A stretch of DNA of 64,000 nt from Bog-532 sp963732345 (GTDB lineage: Bacteria > Actinomycetota > Actinomycetes > Streptosporangiales > Streptosporangiaceae): positions 62,001 through 126,000 of the forward strand of contig CAVSZI010000023.1 of NCBI GenBank assembly GCA_963732345.1, given 5' to 3'. The notes under the pieces were generated by a model. The model searched no databases. It saw only the letters and a list, made by a program, of their open reading frames with translations, and was not told where the DNA came from. The position numbers and the translations under genes are program-made. Shown here piece by piece: positions 25,355-34,163 of this stretch; the stretch's first letter is position 1; the number at the start of each line of letters is the position of its first letter.

Positions 25355-25491
25355 CAGACCTCCTGCGAACGGAACGCACCCCGGGGCTTACGTGGGCATG
25401 TACCCGTTCTGCACGCCCGTGATCATCATTGTGCCTGCTCACGGCCTGGACCGGGTCAGCGACTCGGCACGTCAGAGTGCAGAGTGCGGGG

Positions 25492-26151
25492 TTACGCCGC
25501 GCGGGCTGGCCTCGCAGGCACGAATTCGGCCTCCGCCCGCTCCACGGCCCGGGGACCGGGGACATGGAGCCAGCCTGTACGGCGGCGCCCGGCCACCATG
25601 ACGCGCAGGACAGGCTGATAGGACTCCCTGGGGATGCCCTCGTAGTCCTGGCTGACGATGGACCAGTAGATAACGTCGGAGACGGCCAGGACCAGCGGGC
25701 CGGACCCGCGGCTCAGGCTCTCCTTCAGGCGGGGAGCGTCCAGCAGCCGGAACGCCACGTCGAGGGCTTCCCCGAAGTAGCCCTTGCCGTCGTAGTGGAC
25801 CTCGCCGGCGTGCACAACGACCCGGAGCCGGAGCTGCCGCCGGCCGCGCTCCCGTTCCGGCAGGCTCTGATTGTGATCGGTGAGCAGCCGCCACAGCACC
25901 GGGACAAGAGGGTTGAGCAGCAGCGTCTTCGGCACATCGTCGACCGGATGGACGAGCGCCAGGATGCCGTCGCCGCGATCGGTGAACGGGTCGCAGTGCG
26001 CCGACCGGATACCGGCGACTCCCATCGACGATTCCAGCACGCTGTAGACCTCTTGACGCAGTTCTTCCTTGATCGGATTCGTCCGCAGGGCAGAGGTGGA
26101 CTTCTCGATGTCTACTGCGAGGATGCTCCGGTGAACCGGGACACTGTGCAT
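25492..26151 (-). CDS. Class III nucleotide-cyclase-fold protein
   Basis: 219 residues. The catalytic-domain pattern of class III cyclases is visible: ILAVDIEKSTS (first metal Asp), DRGDGILALV (second metal Asp) and LRVVVHAGEVHYDGKGYFGEALDVAFRL. Adenine-specifying and transition-state residues are not clearly conserved, so catalysis is uncertain; many actinobacterial single-domain versions are uncharacterised. The start at 26151 is preferred to one 25 codons upstream that lies in A+T-rich DNA. It is divergent from the XRE regulator gene. Confidence 0.75.
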   Translation of the reverse strand: MHSVPVHRSILAVDIEKSTSALRTNPIKEELRQEVYSVLESSMGVAGIRSAHCDPFTDRGDGILALVHPVDDVPKTLLLNPLVPVLWRLLTDHNQSLPERERGRRQLRLRVVVHAGEVHYDGKGYFGEALDVAFRLLDAPRLKESLSRGSGPLVLAVSDVIYWSIVSQDYEGIPRESYQPVLRVMVAGRRRTGWLHVPGPRAVERAEAEFVPARPARAA

Positions 26152-26286
26152 GGGCTTTCTCAACCCCCTGTGGATCTCGCCTACAGCTTCAGTGTCGGCG
26201 TACAGTACTTTCGGTGCAAGTTGCATTGAGAGCTACAGCGGTTATTGTTTTAAATCCCGCGATGCAGCTATCTATGACAGGTTCGC

Positions 26287-26299
26287 CAGGATTATCCTG
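26287..26299. promoter_or_regulatory. 13-bp palindrome in divergent promoter region
   Basis: CAGGAT-T-ATCCTG is a perfect inverted repeat, flanked by GTTC and GAAC further out, between the cyclase-fold and XRE genes. It is a candidate operator for the XRE protein. Confidence 0.4.
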
Positions 26300-26351
26300 A
26301 CAGCAGAACGGGAACAATAAGCCTTATGGCCCTCCGGGGAGCGTGACACCG

Positions 26352-27221
26352 GTGCCTGAGCCCGCCAGTCCCACCGTCCGCCGTAAGCGACTAGCTGCTG
26401 AACTTCGCCGGTTGCGGGAGCGGGCCGAGCTCACCGGCGACTTCGTCGCCGAGAATATGGGCTGGTCAACCTCCAAGGTTTCGCGGATTGAGAACGCGCG
26501 CACCACGCCCAGCCCGGAAGAGATCAAGAAGCTTCTGCTGTTGTACGGGATCGACGGGCCGTACGCAGAAGATCTTGTGGCGCTCGCTCAGGACGCGAAA
26601 CGTAAGGGATGGTGGAAGGCCTACTCCGACGCGCTGCCAGACATGCATACCGCGTACATCGGGCTCGAGGCTGAGGCCACTTCTTCCTCCCAGTGGGCCC
26701 CGGAGGTCGTCGCGGGACTCCTGCAGACCGAGGATTATGCCCGCGAGGTAATCCGCGCTTCCCCGGCGGGCGGCACTATCCCGCCCGGAGAGATCGAACG
26801 CATGGTCGAAGCCCGGACGGTACGCCAGCAGATCCTGAAACGAGAGCCCGCGCTCGATCTGAACGTCGTGCTCGACGAGTCCGTCCTGCTGAGGCGGATC
26901 GGCAGCAACGCAGTGATGAGCTCGCAACTCGAGCGGCTTCTTGCGCTCTCGGAGTACACCAACATAAGTTTGCAAGTTCTCTGTCTTGACGCACCCCACC
27001 CCGTCACTAGTGGCGGATTCAACCTCCTGCAGTTTGGCGAGGTACACGATGTCGGATATCACGACATTACATATATCGAGCATTACACAAACAGCCTGTA
27101 CGTCGAAGCAGAAAGAGACACGTTCCAGTATCAGCTGGCCTTCAGGCGGCTTCAGGAACATTCTCTCGACCCGCACACTTCCAGAGCGAGAATTGCCAAA
27201 TCGCAGCGCACCTGGGAGTAA
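26352..27221 (+). CDS. XRE-family regulator with DUF5753 (WhiJ-like)
   Basis: 289 residues. The N-terminal helix-turn-helix (LRRLRERAELTGDFVAENMGWSTSKVSRIENAR) is followed by the DUF5753 region (EVVAGLLQTEDYAREVIR, then VLDESVLLRRIG). This is the regulator of the abundant actinobacterial XRE/DUF397 pairs, related to WhiJ and implicated in developmental control. GTG at 26352 is preferred for ribosome-site spacing; GTG at 26343 is possible. The gene is less G+C-rich than its neighbours, which fits horizontal movement. Confidence 0.9.
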   Translation: MPEPASPTVRRKRLAAELRRLRERAELTGDFVAENMGWSTSKVSRIENARTTPSPEEIKKLLLLYGIDGPYAEDLVALAQDAKRKGWWKAYSDALPDMHTAYIGLEAEATSSSQWAPEVVAGLLQTEDYAREVIRASPAGGTIPPGEIERMVEARTVRQQILKREPALDLNVVLDESVLLRRIGSNAVMSSQLERLLALSEYTNISLQVLCLDAPHPVTSGGFNLLQFGEVHDVGYHDITYIEHYTNSLYVEAERDTFQYQLAFRRLQEHSLDPHTSRARIAKSQRTWE

Positions 27222-27631
27222 GCGATCGCGCCTGCCCAGCCCATGGGATTGCCATATACCGGGCATATACGACAATTGGGTTCAGGCCGGACACTAACGG
27301 GCACCCCGCCGCCTCCAAGGTTTCGCTACCTGCAACCACTACGCACTGTTACGAACGGAGTCTCCGTTTTCGCCATCCGGATGGCGGGCGGGGTGACTGG
27401 AAATGACCCGCTACCCGATCCGGTTTCTGCTACCGTGACCGAAGTATTCGGCCGCTCGACGCGCCTGACTGAACCACCAGCCAGGCGCGTCCTTCAGTTA
27501 TCCTTTTAGGGAAAGTTCAGTTACTGTTCTTATCCTGAGCAGCGAGCATCCGTAGAGGCCGAGCGCTGAGGCACGGACACTAAGCCCTTTATCGCTTTTA
27601 GCCCGATTTCAGATAAGAGGTACCAGGAAAG
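27222..27631. other. Intergenic region between XRE and DUF397 genes
   Basis: No gene seen. It is A+T-richer than average and contains ACGGAG-T-CTCCGT followed by TTTT near 27,355 and the terminator at 27458-27491. AGGAAAG precedes the DUF397 start at 27632. Confidence 0.6.
27458..27491 (+). terminator. Hairpin terminator after XRE gene
   Basis: GACGCGCCTG (27458-27467) and CAGGCGCGTC (27482-27491) form a perfect 10-bp stem with a 14-base loop, followed by a T-containing stretch. Confidence 0.6.
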
Positions 27632-27853
27632 ATGAGCTCCATCGACCCAGCTGGCGCAAACTCGCTCACCACTGCCTGGCGGAAAAGCTCAAGGTGTTCT
27701 CACGGTGACTGCATTGAGGTTGCCCCGCTAAAGTCCCGCGTCGCGATCCGGGACAGCAAGAACAACGCCAGCGGGCCAACTTTGGCCTTCGCCCCGGTCG
27801 AATGGCGCTCGTTTATCGAGGGCATCAAGAACGGATGCGCTCCCGGCTGGTAA
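27632..27853 (+). CDS. DUF397 protein, partner of the XRE regulator
   Basis: 73 residues with the DUF397 hallmarks TAWRKSSRCSHGDCIEVAP, VAIRDSKN and the C-terminal W-x-F motif (EWRSFIEGIK). Such proteins accompany XRE/DUF5753 regulators and are thought to antagonise or modulate them, in an arrangement resembling a regulatory or toxin-antitoxin-like pair. Confidence 0.93.
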   Translation: MSSIDPAGANSLTTAWRKSSRCSHGDCIEVAPLKSRVAIRDSKNNASGPTLAFAPVEWRSFIEGIKNGCAPGW

Positions 27854-27867
27854 AGCAGCCGCCTCCA

Positions 27868-27911
27868 GCTGGCCCTCTTTCACCGCATCGGGTGGGCGAA
27901 GGAGGGCCAGC
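27868..27911 (+). terminator. Terminator hairpin after DUF397 gene
   Basis: GCTGGCCCTC (27868-27877) pairs with GAGGGCCAGC (27902-27911); the next bases are GGCATTTT. It lies 14 bases after the stop codon. Confidence 0.65.
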
Positions 27912-28155
27912 GGCATTTTGCGGCGGCACCGGCGACCACGGGCGGGCAGGCCATCGTCCGCGCTTGGGCACGCCCCGGGACGCAACAGTTCCGCTCTGCG
28001 GGCGGGAAATGGTGCAAGAGGGGCGTGGATCAGCTTCGGGTGCCCGTTGCGAACGGCGACTCTGCTCCGTGATCGCGCTCGCCGGTGAGTCTGACGTGTA
28101 GACCTACGATCAGTTACGCGGCGCGCCGGAATCGGAAGCCGCCAGGGGGGCTCGG
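27912..28155. other. Intergenic region, nothing recognised
   Basis: Ordinary G+C-rich DNA between the DUF397 terminator and the 3' end of the Sco1-like gene. No open frame with a ribosome site or family motif was seen. Confidence 0.5.
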
Positions 28156-29337
28156 TCAGGAGTGCCTGGCGACCGCGGCCTCGAGCGCCGAGGAGGACAG
28201 CCAGCCGTCGTGGGACCAGACGATCTTGCCGGACGACGAGGTGAGCACGAACCACGGCTGGTCCTGCACGCCGTAGCCGTCCGCGACGCGGCCGGTTGTA
28301 TCCAGGCCGACCTGGTAGGCGATCGGCTGTTTCAGACCCTCGATGTACGCGCGCGCCGCGTCTGAGGTGGGCTCGGTGACCGCCTCGTCCACGGCCGTGA
28401 GCGGCGGCAGGTGCCTGGCCCTGGCCGCGTGGGCGTAGGAGTTCAGGCCGGTCAGCTGACCGCGCAGATCGAAGATCTCCGACAGCCAGGTCGCGAAGAA
28501 CACGACCAGGTGCGGCTGGCCCGGGCCGAGGGTCACCTGGCCTCCGGCGGGCCCGGACGCGGGCACGGCGGCGGGCAGCCGGAGCGTCTGCGCGGGGGTC
28601 TGGCCGGTGATGTAGGCCAGCGACTGGCTGTGGGCCAGCACCGGGTGGCCCGGCAGCAGCCCGGCCACCTCCTGCGCCACGACCTGGGCGGACTGGGTGA
28701 TGCTGGAGTAGGCCATCGTGGTCAGGTAGACCTTCTGCTCCCGGCCCTGGGCGTCGATGACGTACAGCGCCGGAGTGTGGTCGACCTGGCCGGAGTCGAT
28801 CCTGGCGTAGATGCTGAACGCCTTCCAGCTCGCCTCGAGCTGGGGCAGCGACCCGGTGAGGAAGTCCCAGCGGTTCACCATGTTGTGCGCGCGCGAGTAC
28901 CCCAGCGCGTCGGACACCGTGATCGCGTCCGGGTTGGCGTCGATACCGAGCAGCTGAACGTGGTCACCGGCCGCGCCGAGCAGCTGCTTGGCCTCGAGCA
29001 TGGCCAGCGTGGTGAGCGGGCAGACCGTGGTGCACTCGGAGTCGACGAAGCCGATCAGGAGGACCTTGCCGCGGAACTGGCGGAGGGACATCGGCTGGCC
29101 GAACTGATTCTCCAGCCGGACGTCCGGCAGCGGCTTGCCGCCGAGCGGGGTGCCAAGGTCCAGGTTCGGGTTGGCGGCAGCCGCGCTGGAACCCGGCGAC
29201 GTGGCCGGGCTGGCACCGGCGCTGGCCTGGCCGCCGGAACAGCCCGCCAGCGCGACAGCGCCCGAGAGCGCGGCGCCGAGGAGCAGGGCACCCAGACGTA
29301 GCCGCGATCTTCTCCCGGAGGGATCCGTCGCGACCAT
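28156..29337 (-). CDS. Lipoprotein with Sco1/SenC-like domain plus second thioredoxin-like domain
   Basis: 393 residues. A signal peptide ends in lipobox ALAGC (Cys at about 33), so the protein is anchored outside. Domain 1 (about 65-230) is Sco1/SenC-like: C-x3-C-P in TTVCP and the later metal histidine in VDHTP, the copper-binding set used in cytochrome oxidase assembly. Domain 2 (about 260-390) is thioredoxin-fold, but its redox site reads FFATWLSEI with no cysteines, so it is likely structural. It lies 26 bases downstream of the NDH-2 gene on the same strand, implying a respiratory operon. Confidence 0.88.
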   Translation of the reverse strand: MVATDPSGRRSRLRLGALLLGAALSGAVALAGCSGGQASAGASPATSPGSSAAAANPNLDLGTPLGGKPLPDVRLENQFGQPMSLRQFRGKVLLIGFVDSECTTVCPLTTLAMLEAKQLLGAAGDHVQLLGIDANPDAITVSDALGYSRAHNMVNRWDFLTGSLPQLEASWKAFSIYARIDSGQVDHTPALYVIDAQGREQKVYLTTMAYSSITQSAQVVAQEVAGLLPGHPVLAHSQSLAYITGQTPAQTLRLPAAVPASGPAGGQVTLGPGQPHLVVFFATWLSEIFDLRGQLTGLNSYAHAARARHLPPLTAVDEAVTEPTSDAARAYIEGLKQPIAYQVGLDTTGRVADGYGVQDQPWFVLTSSSGKIVWSHDGWLSSSALEAAVARHS

Positions 29338-29363
29338 GCGGAAAGGCTACTACGTTGTGTCGT

Positions 29364-30782
29364 TCAGGATGATGAAGAGGGCCCGGCTTGCGCACGGGCG
29401 GCCTGATCGCGGCGCTCAGCCTCGCCGTCAGCCGGACCCTGGTGGGCGGCGATCGCGCGGGATGGGCTTCCGGGTTGCGCACCGGGGCGGAACGCGGCCG
29501 GCTCGGGAGCCGTGGCCGAGCTCGGCTCGTCGCCGACGATGACCGTCCCGCCGTGTCCCCACGTCAGGTAGCGCCACGCCAGGTTGATGATCGCGGACAC
29601 CCGGTTGCGCCCGCCGAGCAGGTAGATCAGGTGCAGGGCCAGCCAGCCGAGCCAGGCCAGCGTCCCGGTGAAGTCCGGGCCATGAGCCAGTTCGATGACC
29701 GCGGACCGGCGGCCGATCGTGGCCGCCTGGCCCTTGTCGTGATAGCGGAACGTCTCGGTAGGCTGCCCCGCCTCAAGCCGCCGGATCTGCGCGGCCGCGA
29801 ACCGGCCCATCTGGATCGCGGGCTGCGAAAGCTGCGGCGTTGGCTGATCGGTCACCAGGCCGATGTCGCCGACGGCGAAGATCCGGTCCTGCCCCGTGAC
29901 GCGAAGGTCGGGCCCGGTCCCGATCCGGCCCGCGTGCCCTTGCGGCAGCCCCCACTGCCTGGCCTCGGGGGGAGCGGCCACCCCGGCTGTCCACACGGTG
30001 ATGTCGCTGTGCAGGTCCCGCCCATCCTTGAGGATCACGCGATCGGGTGTCACCTCGGCGATCGCGGTGTCCAGTTGCACGTCCACCCCGCGCTTGACGA
30101 GCTGGTGACGGGTGTAGGCGCGCAGTTTCGGGTCGAACGGGGTCAGCAGCTCGGACTGCATCTCGACGAGCCGGACGTGGATGCGGGACGAGTCGACGTC
30201 GGGGAATGTCTCGCGCAGCACCGTGTCGCGCAGTTCGGCTATCGTCCCGGCCAGCTCGACGCCGGTGGCGCCGCCACCGACCATGGTGATGGCGAGCTGG
30301 GCCGCCCGCGGCCCCTCGCTGAGCTTCTCGACGTCCGCCAGGAAGCGGTCGCGCAGCGTCACCGCGTCGCGCCGCGTGTAGAGGCCGTAGGTGAATTGTT
30401 CGGCGCCCTTGATGCCGAAGTGCGACGCGGAGACACCGGTAGCCAGAACCAGGTAGTCGTAGCTGATCTCGCGGCCGTCATGGAGCGTGATGCTCCGGGC
30501 CGCGGGGTCGATGCCGGTGAGCAGGCCGCGGCAGTACCGGGCGCCGTGCTTGCGGGTGTAGCCGCCGGTCGCGTAGGAGACGTCGCCCGGGTTCAGGCCC
30601 CCGGTCGCCACCTGGTACAGCAGCGGCTGGAACGTGCTGTAGAGGTTGCGGTCGATCAGCGTGATGCGGAACCGGCCCTTCCCGAGGCCCTTCACGGCGT
30701 TAAGGCCGGCGAAACCGGCGCCGATGACGATCACGTGCGGGACGGCGGATGGCTGGCGGTTAGCGGTCGTCGCCTGAGTCAT
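29364..30782 (-). CDS. ndh: Type II NADH dehydrogenase (NDH-2)
   Basis: 472 residues. The FAD-binding motif is HVIVIGAGFAGLNAVKGLGKG near the N-terminus, a second dinucleotide fold is around ITMVGGGATGVELAGTIAEL, and the FAD-contacting Asp is in DRIFAVGDIG. The C-terminal hydrophobic segment (LAWLGWLALHLIYLLGG) is the membrane anchor. NDH-2 passes electrons from NADH to menaquinone without proton pumping. GGGGAGAGGA precedes the ATG at 30782. Confidence 0.94.
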   Translation of the reverse strand: MTQATTANRQPSAVPHVIVIGAGFAGLNAVKGLGKGRFRITLIDRNLYSTFQPLLYQVATGGLNPGDVSYATGGYTRKHGARYCRGLLTGIDPAARSITLHDGREISYDYLVLATGVSASHFGIKGAEQFTYGLYTRRDAVTLRDRFLADVEKLSEGPRAAQLAITMVGGGATGVELAGTIAELRDTVLRETFPDVDSSRIHVRLVEMQSELLTPFDPKLRAYTRHQLVKRGVDVQLDTAIAEVTPDRVILKDGRDLHSDITVWTAGVAAPPEARQWGLPQGHAGRIGTGPDLRVTGQDRIFAVGDIGLVTDQPTPQLSQPAIQMGRFAAAQIRRLEAGQPTETFRYHDKGQAATIGRRSAVIELAHGPDFTGTLAWLGWLALHLIYLLGGRNRVSAIINLAWRYLTWGHGGTVIVGDEPSSATAPEPAAFRPGAQPGSPSRAIAAHQGPADGEAERRDQAARAQAGPSSSS

Positions 30783-31029
30783 GAGGGTCCTCTCCCCGCG
30801 CCCGTTTCGCGGAAACAGTGGACTTCTCCGGTTCGGTCCGGGTGGCTTCGGTCCGGGTGGCTTCGGTTTGCGCGGCAGCGGGTGAGCTCGCTGGCGCTTT
30901 CTCCCCGCCGGGAGAGCCGGGGCCACTGGAACCGGTCGACGGTCTGCACCGCCTTCTGTGCTGGGTTCATCGTGATCGGGGGCGTACCCAAGCGGGCGGC
31001 ATCCATCCCCGCTGCCGCGACTTCGGCGC

Positions 31030-32571
31030 TCAGCGTTCGATGGCGATGAGCTGGGGGTCCTGGCAGAGCTGACCGGATGGCGACGGTGCCGCCGGCGCGC
31101 TGGCCGCTGCGCCGGTCCTGGCCGGCCCGCTGGGTGCTGCCGAGCCGGTCGCGGTTCCGGCCGGCGATGCGGAGGTCGCGCCGCCCGCTGGCGAGGACCC
31201 CGGCGAGGACGCCGAGCCTGGCGCGCTGGGCTGGGTCTGCGGCGCCAGCTTTGCGCAGTCCGCCACGACGACCGCGGAACCGCCCGGTTCGGCGCTGCCG
31301 CCGATGCCGCCGATGTCGACGAAGTAGTGCGGCCACGGCAGGCCGGGCGACGTCCACGTGACGCGCTGCAGGCGGACGTCGTACCCCCAGGCCTCGCCGT
31401 TCGGTCCCTGGTCGAGGCCCAGGGCCACGCCGTCGCGTACCGAGAACATGCCCGCCGGGCCCGCCACCGCCGATCCGGACGCGCGGGCGATGATGTTCCC
31501 GGTCAGTGGGGCCACGCCGATCAGGGTGGTGCCCTCGGTGAGGTAGAAGTGCTCCTGAGCGGGATCTGTCCCCTCGGGGACGGCGCCCTGGATCGACCAC
31601 AGCTTCAGGCCGGTCAGCCCGTCGTAGGCCGTCACTCCCGAGGCGGCCGAGAACAGCAGGACATCGTCGACCACACCACCGAACGAGCCCGGGAACGAGG
31701 GTGCCGAGGGGCGGACAATGCTTTCCAGCCCGTTGTTCAGGTCGATCCGGCGCAGCGCGGTCACCGGCGCGGAGCCCAGATAGCCGCCGGCCGCCTCGGT
31801 GACGTAAAGGTCCGGCTCGTCCACCTGCCAGGCCTGGGGCGCCGGGCCCGTCGGCCTGCTCCACAGCACGGCGCCCGTCCGGTTGCTGTAGGCGGTGACG
31901 GCGGTGGGCCCCACGATTACCGTGTCCTGCCGGGAGGCACGCACCGCCCCGCCGAACGGCGCGGCGTTGTACCGGCGGATCTGCCGCCCAGTGGAACTGG
32001 CGAAGACCACCTCGGCGCGCGAGGCCGCGCCCGGCCCGTAGGTCACGCCGGCCGTGACCACGCCGGGCCAGGCCCGGACCGAGACGATCGACGCGTTCGC
32101 CGGGAACCCCGTCAGGTCGGCGTTCCACCATGTCGTCCCGGTACGGGAGCCGTAGGCGCGCAGGCTCCGCCCGAGACCCACGACGGCCACCCCATCGCCG
32201 ATCGCGGCGTAGGCCTGCCCGCTGACCGGCACCGTGCCCGCGAGCCCGCTGCTGGCGGCCCACTGTCCGGGTAGCGGACGGGCCCAGAGCACCTTTCCCG
32301 CCGAACCGGCGTGGCGGCACGGCCCGTGGCAGGCCCCCGCCGACGGGACGGATGCCGAGCCGATCGCGGGGTACGGGACGAACGCCACGGCGAGCAGGGC
32401 CGCGGCCAGGACGGCCCGCCGGGCCCAGGCGAACGACCCGGGACGCCGGGCCCGGGCCAGTGGGCGGCGCCGCAGCCAGGCGAGCGGCCCGCGTCGCTGG
32501 GCCCGGACCAGGAGGCGGACCCGGACGAAGAGCCTGCGCCGCCGCGCCCAGATATCGGGCTTGCGCGCCAC
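31030..32571 (-). CDS. Membrane-anchored PQQ-type beta-propeller protein
   Basis: 513 residues. A very basic cytoplasmic N-terminus (about 1-55) and one signal-anchor helix (about 57-77) precede an extracellular beta-propeller. Repeats include the PQQ-like pattern T-G-x-x-L/V-W (NRTGAVLWSRP, DGLTGLKLWSIQ). The C-terminal 90 residues are Pro/Ser/Ala-rich with one cysteine near the end (GQLCQDP). No enzyme residues are evident; it is likely a scaffold or sensor. The GTG at 32571 is preferred because GGAGG precedes it. It lies 247 bases upstream of NDH-2. Confidence 0.85.
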   Translation of the reverse strand: MARKPDIWARRRRLFVRVRLLVRAQRRGPLAWLRRRPLARARRPGSFAWARRAVLAAALLAVAFVPYPAIGSASVPSAGACHGPCRHAGSAGKVLWARPLPGQWAASSGLAGTVPVSGQAYAAIGDGVAVVGLGRSLRAYGSRTGTTWWNADLTGFPANASIVSVRAWPGVVTAGVTYGPGAASRAEVVFASSTGRQIRRYNAAPFGGAVRASRQDTVIVGPTAVTAYSNRTGAVLWSRPTGPAPQAWQVDEPDLYVTEAAGGYLGSAPVTALRRIDLNNGLESIVRPSAPSFPGSFGGVVDDVLLFSAASGVTAYDGLTGLKLWSIQGAVPEGTDPAQEHFYLTEGTTLIGVAPLTGNIIARASGSAVAGPAGMFSVRDGVALGLDQGPNGEAWGYDVRLQRVTWTSPGLPWPHYFVDIGGIGGSAEPGGSAVVVADCAKLAPQTQPSAPGSASSPGSSPAGGATSASPAGTATGSAAPSGPARTGAAASAPAAPSPSGQLCQDPQLIAIER

Positions 32572-32929
32572 AGCCAGCCTCCGTTCCGGCCCCGGAAAAC
32601 CCCCGGCCACCACGTACCCGCGCGGTCGCCGCCCAGGTTTGCCGCCATGGCGGGACGGATACCGCGACCCGGGTCCCCGCACACCACGTTAGGGGCAATT
32701 CGGCCCACAGCGGCGGATAACCCTGAAGGCTGGTTCAACGGCTCCTCGCCGACCGGTGGCCGTGGCCGCGGCCGCGGCTTTCCGGGGGTTAAGGACTTGA
32801 GCCGATGATAGCCAGCCTGCGGCGGGCGGCACCGACGTCGCAGCGGCGCCGGAACATTCCGGCCCAGGGATCGGGGGTATACGGTGACGCCCGAGGCGCG
32901 CACCTGGCCGCCGCTCAGGTCGACGGCGA
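32572..32929. other. Intergenic region, no confident gene
   Basis: 358 bases between the ligase and propeller genes, both minus strand. Open frames exist in all phases, as expected at this base composition, but none has family motifs. It probably contains the propeller-gene promoter. Confidence 0.5.
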
Positions 32930-33901
32930 TCACGTCGGTATCTCCCGGACGACCTCGGTGGCCGCCTTGTCGCGCCGCAGTCCCTGGAACCGGGGGTGGC
33001 GAAGCTGCCCGTCCCGGGTCCACTCGGAGAACCCGACCTGGGCCACGAGGGTGGGCTCGACCCAGTGCACCCCGGACCGGGGCAGGTCACCCAGGTCGAA
33101 CGGCGGCTTGTCCTGCTCGATGCCCGTCAGTTCACCGTGCATGCCGCGCAGGGCCCTCGTGTCAAAACCGGTCCCCACCTTGCCGGCGTAGGCGAGCCGC
33201 CCGGACGAGTCGTAGTAGCCGAGCAGCAGGGCGCCGAACCCGACGCGTGATCCCTGCGGGTCGGTGAAGCCGCCGATGACGAACTCCTGATTCGTCTCGC
33301 ACTTGAACTTCAGCCAGTCCCGGCTCCGGCCGGGACGGTAGGGCGCGTCGGCGCGCTTGGCGATGAGCCCCTCCCACCCCTGGCCGCAGGCCTCGGCGTA
33401 GTAGGCCTCGCCGTCGGTGTCCCGGTGGTCGGTGAAGCGCAGCGGGTCACGGAACGCCAGCAGGCCGGCGAGCAGGTCCTTGCGCTCCCGCAGCGGGAGC
33501 GGCCGGACGTCCCGGTCCCCGGCGTACAGCACGTCGAAGATGTAGTAGAAGACGGGCACCCGCCGGATGAGCGCCGGCTCGGGGTGGGTGACGTGGATCC
33601 GCGACTGCAGCAGCCCGAAGCTGGTCTGGGTGCCGCGGAAGGCTACGATCTCGCCGTCCACGATGAAGTCCCCGCTGCCGCGAGCGAGCAGCGCAGCGGC
33701 GATCTCGGGGTAGTTGTTCGCGACCTCTTTCTGGTTGCGCGTCATCAGCCGGACGCCTGAACCGCTGCGGAACGACAGGCACCGCTCGCCGTCCAGCTTG
33801 CGCTCGAACAGCCACCCGGGGTCCGAAAACCGGTCCCGGGTGAGGGTCGCCAGCTCGGGCTCGAGCCAGTCCGGCTGCGTCCCCCGCCCCGTCTTCGCCA
33901 T
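32930..33901 (-). CDS. ATP-dependent DNA ligase (LigD-ligase-domain/LigC type)
   Basis: 323 residues. The nucleotidyl-transferase motif I K-x-D-G is visible in FERKLDGERCLSF (adenylated Lys at about residue 39). Further motifs are VDGEIVAF (III), EGLIAKRADAPYRPGRSRDWLKFK (IV-V) and an OB-fold C-terminal half (FGALLLGYYD, VEVGFSEWT-like). It lacks the polymerase and nuclease domains of multidomain LigD. With Ku 7.6 kb away it likely seals breaks in end joining. Confidence 0.93.
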   Translation of the reverse strand: MAKTGRGTQPDWLEPELATLTRDRFSDPGWLFERKLDGERCLSFRSGSGVRLMTRNQKEVANNYPEIAAALLARGSGDFIVDGEIVAFRGTQTSFGLLQSRIHVTHPEPALIRRVPVFYYIFDVLYAGDRDVRPLPLRERKDLLAGLLAFRDPLRFTDHRDTDGEAYYAEACGQGWEGLIAKRADAPYRPGRSRDWLKFKCETNQEFVIGGFTDPQGSRVGFGALLLGYYDSSGRLAYAGKVGTGFDTRALRGMHGELTGIEQDKPPFDLGDLPRSGVHWVEPTLVAQVGFSEWTRDGQLRHPRFQGLRRDKAATEVVREIPT

Positions 33902-34163
33902 CCTGGCCTGCCTTTCTGGCTACGGCTTACGGCCGCATGTCGACTTCCCCGTCCGGTTTACCAGGTACGGCGTTGCTCACCAGGCGCACCGGGCCCGGCT
34001 TGCCCCCGGCCTACCCGCCACGCGGCCGCACTCACCTGTGGCCGCGATGTGAGCCAGGTCGCACGCCAGCCCCCGCGGGCAATATCCGCCCGCAGATGTT
34101 TATCGCCTGCAGAACGGGCATGCCCACCCTGTCCAGCATGTTTCTCAAGCTAGTGGAGACCTT

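Noticed and set aside
24314..33901. Phage or integrative element between Ku and ligase
   Set aside because: No integrase, terminase, attachment repeats or tRNA; genes are of ordinary chromosomal type apart from the XRE/DUF397 patch.
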